Positions 40,401 to 52,400 of a DNA stretch of 64,000 bases are shown one piece after another. The position numbers and the translations under genes are program-made. The notes beneath the pieces were generated by a model. That model worked only from the letters and a program-made list of their open reading frames with translations. It did not search any database and was not told the DNA's origin. This DNA is from Haberlea rhodopensis. Its lineage: Eukaryota; Streptophyta; Magnoliopsida; Lamiales; Gesneriaceae. How positions within the stretch are numbered: the stretch's first letter is position 1; each line of letters starts with the position of its first letter. Location: assembly GCA_907163345.1 (NCBI GenBank), contig CAJQUN010000009.1, positions 1,674,001 to 1,738,000 on the forward strand. Reading direction: 5' to 3'.

Positions 40401-43400
40401 GCATTGCAAAGAATCCTGTTCATCACGATAGAACTAAGCATGTGGAGTTGGATCGTCATTTCATCAAAGAAAAGGTTGAGGCAGGAATATTGAGCTTAAA
40501 CTACACACCCACACACCTTCAAGTGGCAGATGTTCTAACAAAAGCTCTTTCAAGAATGAAGTTTGAAGAATTAACATCCAAGCTGGGAATGATTGACATC
40601 TATTCCCCAGCTTGAGGGGGAGTATTGAATTCTGGATTTAATCCCTAAACTCTAGGGATTAATTTCACATAATTTCAGTCTTTCATTTTATCTGATTTCC
40701 TTTTTGATAGTTGTTTCTATATTTATTAGATTGTTTCCTTAATTTAAGGGATTAGATTGTTTCCTTAATTTAAGGGATTAGATTGTTGCTGAAATAAAGG
40801 GATGAATAGCAGATTTGTTGCTACCTCCTCCTATATATTACTTGTTCTGCTGATTTGAAATATATGAAAAAAGTGATTGAGTTTTCCTCTCAATATTTCT
40901 CCAACTATGAGTCTTTCATTTCAATATTTCAACAAAAAGTGAATATGCTTCTTACCCAAAACACAACAAAAAATCGATCAAAATATTTATTGATAATAAA
41001 AAATTACTTACAACAAACTGAATCATATTAAAAAAACTATACATATATGGAGAAAAATATGCAGTTAGCTACAAAATCTGGAAATTACAGAAGAAAAAAA
41101 CCAAGAAGATCAAGAGGTAAAAGAGATGACAGGATCTATAAAATTCATATGTCTACCACAATGACGAATTTCAGATGTTTGCAACTGCTGTTGCTAGCAG
41201 TTGCAGAACACAGGAAGCTGGAGAAGTGAGTCTTATTTTTTTGGACGAAGAACAACAATTTGAAAGAGCTTTGCTCAAATCCCAAAGAATTCTTCAAAAA
41301 AGTCAAAAGGGTGTTTGTAAGCTAGGTATAAAAATATATTTTCTGGTAATAATTAAATAAAAGAGAGATCTTAGCAAAATGATCAATGTTCAAGTTTGGC
41401 TTGAAAAATATTCAAACATGCTAGAATTTGACTTGAGTTTGAAAATTTGGAGGGTGAATTTGAACATCATTTGAGCCCAACAAAAAGTTCGTCAATCAGT
41501 TTAATCTATTTAGAACCCCATTCAAAACCACATCAATTTGGCAAAAAAAAAAAAAGAACTGCATAATCTAACAGACAAAATTGCATGGTTATGTAGCAAG
41601 AACATGACTCATGTGCTTAAAACCCTTTCTACAGTTGAGAAGACATTATATTTTTCATTCATCGAAAGAATACAATCAGAAATACAATAAACCTACTTTG
41701 CAATCGCGGCTCCATCTGTCTGATAAATGCAGGAGAAACAGTGGATGAAATGATAACTGACGCTCCAGGTGGAAGAGCTACAAACGTTAAGAAGCAATCA
41801 GGCCAATTCATTGTATACACAAGAGATATTAAAACTTATACCTGGCACAGCACCGTGGTCACCAAATAGAACACTTTCAGCTTGATATTCATTAGTAACC
41901 ATTACAACCAGAACATCCACATCTGAAATAAAAACAGACCAGCAATGATCAAAGAAACTAAAGGTATTCCTATTCACAAATATCAAATGCTGAGTGTCTT
42001 CACACCAAATGCAACTCTAAAATCTACAAAAGAGTATCACAAACTCTCTTTTGTTTAAAAACAAAGATATCGGTTGAATCAAAGGTACCCTGAGCAATTA
42101 TGATTTTTTTTTCTATGTCAAGCATGAAAAAGAATTTCTTAGTGGACAAACTAAGCAGTTGCTTCACATTACACTCTGGTCAGAACTGAGTATATGGATT
42201 ACAGTCCTTATGGTCCACTTGTAAAGAAGCTACAACTTCCAAGGTACCACAGAATCTTGCTTATCACACTAACACATACATGCAGAACCCCCCACACTTA
42301 CATAGAGGTTCTACTCCTTAAGTTATAGAAATACCTTTCGATACTTCTGCAGGGCTGCTCCCTGCAATGCCACCTTCATTTGCAAATCGAGATAAAGTAG
42401 GTTGATACACCTACTCACGAAAATCTAATTTTCGTTAATTGTGAATATTTCCTTCAATTAACTAACGGTAAATATAATTGTGTACATGGTGAAATTATTT
42501 TTTTTATCATTATGCCTTAAACTTATGGCTATAGGCCTGAAATTATAGACAAAAGCTTGTTTATTGTAAGTACATACATTTGAGTTGAAGACTTACATCA
42601 TAACCCAGCACACAGAAATTCGATTCCAACAAATGCCTTGCCATACCAAATCCCATAGCTCCCAGTCCTATAAATCCAATCCGCTTAACATGTTTTGATT
42701 TGGCAGATAATGTACCAGCCAGTTCCTCTGGGTTGTTGTATTTTGCATTCATTGCATCTATGATGTCCACTCCAGTTACCTTTTCCCAGACCTGTTAACA
42801 CCCAGTTGCAGTCAGAGATAAATGATTAGAACAGTTTGAGAAATGAGATCTATAAAGAACATCTGCAAGATTTAACTCGATATTTACTTCAAGCAATGTG
42901 GATTCTTCACCAATCTTTTCGCTATGCAAAAATCCTGTCAAAGATAGAGTGAAAGTTGACTGACCTATGCTTAGTATGAATCTAAAGTCTCGAGAAAAAA
43001 AATTTAATATAAGATATGCATGTTATACCTGCTAGCAATTGTTGGTGGGCAGCAGTTAAAACCGGAAGTGGAAATATTAGCGATTTTTCCATCTCTAACA
43101 CCGTTCCCTTAAGAACAAACACAAATTGATGAGAAAAATATAACTTTCGGGGTGGGGTGGAGAGAAAAGGTAGCCTGGCAGGGAAAAGGTAGCCTGGCAG
43201 CACAAAACATTAGGAGAACGGGTTTGACATTTCAGATTTTAGATACAGTTTTGGAGTAAATATACCCTTTATTTTCTCGGAGAATTGGTCACACCATCTC
43301 TGATTGATTTTCCAGACCTTAAATACATGTTTCCCAGCATAAAACGAATAAAAATAATCTAAATTTCTTTTTCGAATGTCCATCTGATATACTGTTCAGA

Positions 43401-46400
43401 AAACCAAAGTTAAGCCCTAAAACTCTTCTTATTTCTATTGAAACCCCAAACCTTTTCCCCGCTTTGACTTATGATGGATTCCATAAAATATAGATCCCAA
43501 GCTTTCATGCTTCGGTGCAGTGAAATGTTGATTGCTAACTTCCAAATAAAGTGTTATTTGCCTGAGTGAAGGGCAGTTATCTAACAGAATTTTTTCATCC
43601 CTTTCATGTGTGTGTACATGAGTGCAATAGAAAGCATCCTAACATAAGTTACTTAACAATAAAAAAACGTTACTTCCACTGGATAGATTTCGAAGACATC
43701 TCCGAACATGAACTTTACATCTATTCATTGAATGTATTGAAATACAAGAAGAATCAATGTGGAACACAAGATGAATCATCACATCTACCGATATTCGTTT
43801 TGTCTGATGGCCAACAATGTGGCATTGCAGTTACAAAAGGCAAAATCCACTATCTTATGTGAATTGCAATATCTTACCAGGTTTTGGACAAAAGCATTGA
43901 GCATATTATGCTTTGATCGGTTACCCTTCAACAAATGAGGAATGTAATTTTTAAAAACCCTACGGACATAAAACAAGGACAAAAGTTTAGATGACCAAAA
44001 CAAAACGTGTAAGCATGCAATGAAATTGAGACAGGATCGATCAAACAATTGTAACATCCACATAGAGTATGTTAGTTCTAGTAGCTTTTGTAACCAATGC
44101 ATCCATTATTAACCCCAAATTCGACATCTAGCATATAAAATTTCATACTTTACCCGCAGGTCAGAATTTACGGAAATAGCTTCCACTTTTAGTAAAATGC
44201 CTACTGCAACAATTTCTGCGATAGTCTCAACTCTTCTGACTTTAGCAGATATATAAGTGTTGGAATAACTATCATATCAGATACTAATTTATCTTTATTA
44301 TTTATTAGAGATATTAGATTATGAGATAAGGATATAAGTTTAAATTTAAAGAGTTTTTTTAGCCTATGTTTCTTGGTTATTTTACTTGTATAAATACTTC
44401 ATTAGTTTCTTCAGTTTTGATATAAAATAACGATAGGGAGTTTTTCCCAATCTCTCCTCTTTTGTAACATGGTATCACGAGCCAGACGGAGGCGGTGTTA
44501 GTTTTCTCCTTCATCGCCTTATCGTCCCTTCTTCATAGCAATCCTCGATCGTATATCTTCATCGTCGTACCTGATCGAGTCTCACAAGGGCAATCGCGAA
44601 TTCTACCTGCGATTCTTCCCTGTGTCTCATACGCACTCTTGCATATATATCTTCCTTTTTTCCCCTCGATTTTTTAAGATTTCGCGATGACTTCTGAGGA
44701 CTCCATAAAGACACCACCTCTTGTCCCTCCAACTCAACACAGTACAAATTTTGATTCCTCATCCTTACAGATCACCAACCATAAATTAAATTCCAGAAAT
44801 TTTTTGAAGTGGTCTCAATCCGTCCTCATCGTTATTCGTGAACGTGGAAAGATGGGCTATATTTATGGGGACAAGCCACGATAAGCCGACGGTGATCCAG
44901 GTAGTTCTAACTGGGAACTTGAAAATTCTATTGTTATGGCTTGGTTGATCAATTCGATGGAGCCTCGTATCAGCCAGAATTTCCTTTTCCTACGCACTGC
45001 GAAATTGATTTGGGATGCTGTCACAGACACTTATTCTGATATCGGCAATTGTTCGCAAGTTTTTGAGTTAAAAACTAAGCTTCGTGAATCGAAACAAGGA
45101 AGCCTTGATGTTATCGACTATTTCACGCTTGTGAATAACCTTTGGCAGGAATTGGATCAATTATATATAAGTGATTGGGATGAACAAGATGTGAATGCCA
45201 AGTTCTGGAAATTTGTTGAAAAAGAGAGGATGTACGATTTTCTAACAGGCCTTAACAAGGATTTGGATGAAGTCCGGGGCCGGATTATTGGACGTGGCAG
45301 TCTTCCCACTATTTGTGAGGTATTCTCCGAAGTTCGCCGAGAGGAAAATAGACGTCGAGTTATGCTCGGCGATGCTCTACCTCCATCCTATCCCTCTTCG
45401 GCTACAACACCAGAACTATCTGCTTTGGCTTCAAAGGGTCACACTCATTGGCCACCAAAACAGAATGGTTCGACAAGATTATCTCCAAATAATGAACCTG
45501 TTAAGTGTGAATTTTGTCATCGCCCATACCACACTCAGGCCAATTGCTGGAAATTACATGGCAAACCTGCCAATTGGAAGCCACGTAACAAAGGAAATGA
45601 GGGAAAAGGTTACCAAACATCTGTGACACCCACTGAATCTCTACTTTCCGCTTTATCTGGCAATGTGAATGTCTCCCTGAGTCGAGAACAATGGGAACAG
45701 TTGCAACGACTGCTCACTTTATCTGTCTCCACGCCTCCTACTGCCGCCTGCTCTTTGGCTGATTCAGGTACTACTCACACTGCTCTTCGTGCTTCAACGG
45801 AGGTTGCGAGTTCCTGGATCCTCGATTCAGACGCATTTGATCATATGACAGGTAGCCCAACATTATTTTGTTCATATACACCTTGTCCTGGTAATCTCAA
45901 GGTACGCATAGCAGATGGTTCATTATCCACTGTGGCTGGGAAAGATTCCATACAACTTTCTGATTCCTTAGAACTTCACGTAGTGCTTCATGTCCCAAAT
46001 TTAACATGCAACCTGTTATCGATTAGTATGTTAACCAAAACTCACAATTGCATTGCTAAATTCTCTTAATCTTGTTGCATATTTCAGGAGCTGGATTCGG
46101 GGAAGACGATTGGCAATGCTAGAGCTGAGGGCGGCCTTTATCACTTTAATGATGTTCCTGTTACGGATCCACAAGTTTTTCAAGTCAATGTTGATTTTTT
46201 TTCCTCCTCGAATTAGGCTTTGATTATGTTATGGCACCGTAGATTAGGGCATTTGAATTTTCAGTATTTGAATAAAAATCCAAGTTTATTTAATTGTGAA
46301 ATGTGTCAATTAGCTAAACATACACATTCTATCTTCCCGTCTAAACCATATAAATCTAGCCGCCCATTCTCACTAATTCATAGTGACATCTGGGGGCCTT

Positions 46401-49400
46401 CTCGTGTCTCCACCAATTCGGGGTCACGTTGGTTCATTACTTTCATTGATGATCATACACGAGTGTGTTGGGTTTATTTGTTAAAAGAAAAATCGGAAGC
46501 CACTCCTACCTTTCAAAAATTTAATTCTATGATAAAAAATCAATTCCATACCACAATTCAAACCTTATGAAACCGACAATGGCCGTGAATTCTTTCATTC
46601 AACCCTTGGGGAATACCTTGCAAACCAAGGGATTATTCATCATACCACTTGTCCATATACCCCACAGCAAAACGGTGTTGCTGAAAGAAAAAATCGTCAT
46701 CTCTTAGAAATAGCACGTGCATTAATGTTCACTATGAATGTTCCTAAATTTCTGTGGGGAGAAGCAGTCCTTACTGCTACTTATTTAACAAATAGAATGC
46801 ATAATCGTGTTCTTGATCTTCATACTCCCTTATCCATACTTAAAGGTGCATATCCCCATTTTCAGCTTGTCTCTTCCTTGGTTCCCCGTACATTCGGATG
46901 CACAACTTTTGTCCACAATCATAATCCAACAAAATCCAAGCTTGACCCACGTGCCATCAAGTGTATCTTCCTTGGTTATTCACCATGTCAGCATGGTTAT
47001 ACGTGTTATTCCCCCTCTTTAAACAAAGTCTTTGTGTCAATGGATGTTACCTTTTTCGAAACTCAACCCTTTTTCCAAACAATTCGCTTCAGGGGGTGAA
47101 CACTGGTGGAGCTCAGTCTCAATCATGTACACCAGATCCATTTGATCAGCCTTCCAGTATCAACTTCCAGCCTCAAAATACGATGCCCCAACCTTCCAGT
47201 TTTGACTTCCAGCCTCAAAATACGCTGCCCATAACCACTATCAATGAATTTGAGGCAGTGGGAGATGAAACTCGACCTGATTTGTTTGTTTATTCACGAC
47301 GGAACAGGATTCAAGTTATAGAACCGACCAATGCTCAACAAAACCATGACGGCAAACCAAATCCTGCTCAACAAACAACTGACCCAGAGGTAATTCCCTC
47401 AGACCTCGATATTCCTATTGCACTTAGGAAAGGAGTAAGACAATGCACATCACACCCTATAGCAAACTTCATTTTCTACGATATTTTGTCTCCCAAATTT
47501 CGAGATTTTACATGTCATCTGTCGAGCATTGAGATTCCTAGGGATATACATGAGGCATTTGTTATTCCAGAATGGAGAAAGGCCGTGGTTGAGGAGATAA
47601 ATGCAAATAAAAATGGTACTTGGGAGATTACATCCTTACCTAAAGACAAGAAAACAATAGGGTGCAAGTGGGTTTTCAGTATTAAATACAAAGCAGATGG
47701 GAGTATTGAAAGGTATAAAGCTAGATTGGTAGCTAGAGGATTCACTCAAACGGCAGGCATCGATTATTAGGAAACTTTTGCTCCAGTAGCAAAATTAAAT
47801 ACAGTAAGGGTTCTATTATCTTTAGTTACTAATCTTGATTGGCCATTGCAACAGTTAGATATTAAGAATGCCTTCTTGAATGGTGATCTAAATGAAGAGG
47901 TATACATGGAACTTCCACCTGAATTTGGAGATAGAAAAGAATTTGATCAAGTATGCAAACTGAAAAAGGCTCTTTATGGTCTGAAACAATCTCCCAGAGC
48001 TTGGTTTGGTTTGAGAAGTTTAGTAAAGCTAGACATGACCACGGTTCGTGAACCGCCGGTTGACGGTTCGGAACCGCCGGTTCGACGGTTCAAAAGAGCT
48101 CGACCCTTAACCTTAACCTTCGTAGACGGTTCCGGTTACGGTTTGTGAATCGCCGGTTACGGTTACGGTTAACCACCGGTTACGATTACGGTTCGACCCT
48201 TATTTTTTAAATTAAAAAAATTAAAATTAAAATTTTATTTAAACAATTTAAAACTTACTATAAAAGAATCATAAAAAAGAACGAAGGAAATGTAACGGAG
48301 GGGAGTGTTTGAACTTTTTAAGTTGCCATTAACTCTCTATATTCATATGAATCAATTAGCAATTTCTAGTTCAATGTGTGGGTATATCTAGTTGAAATTT
48401 TCTAGGTCGCATGCCATTAATCTTACAAAACTTACCCAATTGTTTCATCAAACTCGATGAGACCACAAATAAGATAATGACATTTTAATTGATTGAATCT
48501 GATTATCTAACGATACTAATTACATATGAAATTGGTATGAAACATATATAATTTTGATACTAATTACAAATGATATTGATATGACACATTTACAATTATG
48601 ATACTAATTACATATGAAATTCGTATGAAACATATGCAACTTTGGTACTAATTACAAAAGAGTTTGGTATGAACATTTACAATTATGATACTAATTACAT
48701 ATGAAATTGGTATAAAAATATACAACTTTGGTACTACTTACAAATGATATTAGTATGAAGCATTTACAATTATGATGCTAATTACATAAGAAATTGGTAT
48801 GAAACCTATACAATTTTGATACTAATTGCAAAAGAGATTGGTATGAAATATTTACAATTTTGGTACTAATTACTTATGAATTTGGTATGAAACTTATACT
48901 TTGGTACTAATTGCAAATGATATTGGCATAAAACATTTACAATTATGATATTAATTACATATGAAATTGACGAGTATAACATTGAATTATTTGTTATTTA
49001 TCTATAAACAAAACAACACAAAAGTTCTTGTTATGTTAAAAAAAGTCAGTAACAAGATTTGTCACTATCAATTTACAAACAAATGCCAGTAAAGTTATTT
49101 TTATGATGATTTCATTGATTAATCATAAATATATTAAGTTAGGAGTTATTAATTTATATAATATAAAGTTAGTGAATTATCAATTCAATACGTTGTTCCC
49201 AAATCAGTATAGGTAAATTATTAAAATATTTTATTAATTAATCAAATATTACATTATTGAGTTTCTATTGTAAGTTATATTGTGATAAACTAAGATATAC
49301 TTATTTAATTAGTATATATATAATGAGCATAAAATACTTGTAGAATAATTATAAAAGGTATATAATATATTTGTTTTGTAATAATTTGCTTCTAATATTT

Positions 49401-52400
49401 TATTTTGCAACCACTATTTATAGTTCTTATTAATTTATCCAATATTTTTTGTTAGATTTACTTTGTTATATATATGTTTTTATTATAAAATATTTATTTA
49501 AGAGCATAACATATTTTTTTAGATAATTTTTATTTGTCAATATAAAATAGTTATTATTGTATTGGACATATAATATATATTGTCTTTTAATATATAATTA
49601 TATTGTCTAACATAAAACAATCAAGACAATAGCTTAGTGGTAAGAAGCTGTATATATATAACAGAGGTCAAGGGTTCGAATTCTCAACAACACAATTTAA
49701 TTTTAATAATAAATAATTAAAAATAAAAGAAGGGTGAACCGGCGGTTCCAAGCGTTTGGAACCGCCGGTTACACGGTTCCGCAAAGGCATGAACCGTAAC
49801 CGGCCCGTACAGTGACGGGCCGGTTACGGTTCCGAACCGTTGAACCGGGTCAACAGGTAACCGGCCCGTTGACCCGGTACGGTCCGGGCCGGGCCACGGT
49901 TATCTAAGTAAAGCAATCAAAGGCAGAGGATACTCTCAATCACAAACTGACCATACTTTATTCTACAAACATTTGGATGATGGAAATGTAACTATCTTGA
50001 TAGTATATGTTTACGATATTATCTTAACAGGTGATAATATAGAAGAAGCTCAAAAACTGAAGGAATTTCTAGCTACTGAATTCGAAGTTGAGGATCTGGG
50101 AAACATGCGATATTTCTTGGGAATAAAAGTAGCACGGAGCAAAGTAGGAATCACGATATCCCAAAGGAAATATAAATTGGACTTACTAAAGAAAACAGGT
50201 ATGTTAGGTTGCAAACCATCCCAGACACCTATGGAACAGAATCTGAAACTCGGGTTAGATGATGACGCTAATAAAGTGGATCGAGAAAGTTACCAACGAA
50301 TGGTAGGGAAATTAATCTATCTTTCTGACACGAGACTAGATATTGCATTTGCTGTGAGTGTTGTAAGTCAGCTCATGCATTCTCCATGCAAGCAACATCT
50401 TGAGGCAGTACGACGGATTCTAAGGTATCTCAAAGGTAATCCTGGTAAAGGCATGTTCTTTGAAAAAAATAAATCACGCGGCATTGAGGTGTACACTGAT
50501 GCTGATTGGGCTGGATCAGTAATGGATAGACGATCATCAACTACAAGTTACTGTACTTATGTATGGGGTAACCTTGTTACTTGGAGAAGTAAGAAACAAT
50601 CAGTTGTGTCTAGAAGCAGTGCAGAAGCAGAATTTCGAGTTGTTGCTCAATGACACTGTGACAATAAGGCATCAGTAAACATTGCTCATAATCCAGTCCA
50701 TCATGATAGAACAAAGCATGTTGAGATCGACGGACACTTTATCAAAGAAAAAAATGAGGATAAAAGTGTATGCATGATTTATGTTCCTTCAGGACATCAA
50801 GTTGCAGATATTCTGACGATGAGTTTATCAAATGCAGCATTTGATCAATTGACAAGCAAGCTAGGAATGATAAATATCTATTATCTAGCTTGAGGGAGAG
50901 TGTTGGAGATAACTATCATATCAGATACTAGTTTATCTTTATTATTTATTAGAGATATTAGAGATAAGGATATAAGTTTAAATTTAAAGAGTTTTTTAAG
51001 CCTAGGTTTCTTGGTTATTTTACTTGTATAAATACTTCATTAGTTTCTTCAGTTTTGATATAAAATTACAATAGGGAGTTTTTCCAATCTCTCCTCTTTT
51101 GTAACAAAAAGTGTCAAGCAATTTGTATGGACTTGCTTGTGTAAAATCTATAAATTTATCCTGTTGCTGGGGTAGAGAATCTTACTTAAATAGCAAAAAT
51201 ACAAGTTAAAATCCCATTTAACATGTGCTTCATTCTTTAATATATATGTCTCATTTAAAAGACTGGGATGTATTTTAACATGCTACTTGAACATAGCATT
51301 GTGATTACAAGATAAAACAGGTCAAATCCCAATCAATTACTTACAAAAGGATGCTATAAATGGGACTTGAAGCCAGTTTTTTTCTATGGCATGAAATTGT
51401 AACCTTGAAAAAAGATGAAGTTTGCAGACAATTATGCACTTATTTGCATTTCTAAGTATAACAAATTGAAACTCTCTTGATCAAATTCACTTCTAACAAT
51501 TTATTGGTCCCTCCTCACTGCACAAACATTTTCCATACGAGGACACATAAAATTTGCTCTAATTAACTCTACTTTGACTTTTATCTTTGGTTTCCTCACT
51601 GCGTGCTGCTCCATTATTAAGGACCAATCACAGAAAAATTATAGCCTATTGCTCGTGTTTAGCTGTAACTCTTTTAATTCAAGTAAAATAAAGCTTTACT
51701 CCCCTAATCCGGACTCCGTATTTAAGCCCGGATGAGTGTAACATTCTTTTTTAGCTTCTTCCCACAATAATTCCACTTGGTACAAACCGCCACCAAAAAT
51801 ATTGCCTACAAGTCAAATGCTGTTTTGAAAGATTTCTTCAACAATTATATGCAAAGGCTAGAATGCCAAACCTTGCCCTCGATAAGCCTACTACATGTGC
51901 TTGAATGGGTTGACTCAAGTTTATAGAGAAGTTCGAATCAAACATGTTCAAAATTCAGTGTAATTTGGTTCAGATGTAACTCAGAAAGGAACACAAGTAA
52001 TTATGAAAGAAACAAATGGAAGGTGCCAATGACAGAGAATGTTTGGCTTGATGTCTTAGTTGGAATAAAAGTATACACTCACAAAAATATGAATTTGCAA
52101 GCGTAAGTTGCAGAAAAAGACCTTAACTACTAATAAAATAAATTGAAACAATTATAACAATTCAGTCACCATGAATTTCCAGCAGCGTTAGATATGATAT
52201 CATATAATATCATTGGATGAATTCCAGCTCGAGTACCAAGAGACATGGCCTCAAGTGATGCTACAAAGTGAATGCCTTCAAGAAGCTCAATTACCATTTT
52301 ACTTTTGCTGCAAATTATAAAGATTATATAAGAGAAAGTTGAGCATCATACACGGTATAACTAATAAATTATAAAGTTGAATTGATATGCAATGAGAATT

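Larger units (their letters stand above)
31078..40934 (+). mobile_element. Tandem Ty1/copia array LTR-body-LTR-body-LTR in intron 15
   Basis: Three 312-bp LTRs at 31078-31389, 35850-36161 and 40623-40934, apparently identical, alternate with two internal regions. One perfect 5-bp target duplication, AAAAG (31073-31077 and 40935-40939), brackets the whole array and none is seen at the central LTR. Unit lengths are 4772 and 4773 bp, differing by one base in the coding region. The identical LTRs imply very recent insertion and rearrangement. The array is antisense to the host gene. Unequal recombination between LTRs, or insertion of a pre-formed tandem, would give this structure. Confidence 0.95.
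27212..42791 (-). other. Module 2 (exons 12-22, residues 288-607): HIBADH-like dehydrogenase domain
   Basis: Canonical motifs are all visible: the NAD(P)-binding loop GFIGLGAMGFGMARHLL (exon 12), the substrate loop VDAPVSGGVKRA (exon 16), the catalytic segment VVKMINQLLAG with lysine and asparagine (exon 19), and the C-terminal helices (FVKDLGIVTRESSSHKLPLP, exons 20-21). This is the active-looking member of the pair. Its exons 15 and 16 are separated by the 11.6-kb intron that carries the tandem copia array. Confidence 0.9.
48030..49906. mobile_element. Non-autonomous hAT-like DNA transposon nested in the copia RT
   Basis: The flanking copia sequence is duplicated as a perfect 8-bp repeat AGTAAAGC (48022-48029, 49907-49914), and removing one copy restores the copia alignment across the site. 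An 8-bp duplication is the hAT hallmark. Ends are TAGACATGACCACGG and, on the other strand, TAGATAACCGTGG, an imperfect short inverted repeat. Subterminal zones are GC-rich with many GAACCG/CGGTTC motifs in both orientations (48040-48200, 49735-49900). The AT-rich centre encodes no transposase. Confidence 0.88.
44258..51106 (+). mobile_element. Older broken Ty1/copia element in intron 8, carrying a nested insertion
   Basis: LTRs at 44258-44469 (212 bp) and 50901-51106 (206 bp) start TGTTGGA and end TTTTGTAACA. They differ by several substitutions and small indels, so the element is clearly older than the array in intron 15. Flanks are ATAAG (44253-44257) and AAAAG (51107-51111), a target duplication with one change. 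Primer site TGGTATCACGAGCC follows the left LTR and a purine tract GAGGGAGAG precedes the right LTR. The polyprotein is broken by stops, and a 1.88-kb DNA element sits in its RT. Confidence 0.92.

Noticed and set aside
43166..43202. 18-bp doublet GGGAAAAGGTAGCCTGGCAG-like in intron 9
   Set aside because: A simple local slippage duplication with no wider structure.
49625..49690. Possible tRNA gene
   Set aside because: A- and B-box-like sequences are present but no acceptor, anticodon or T stems can be formed.
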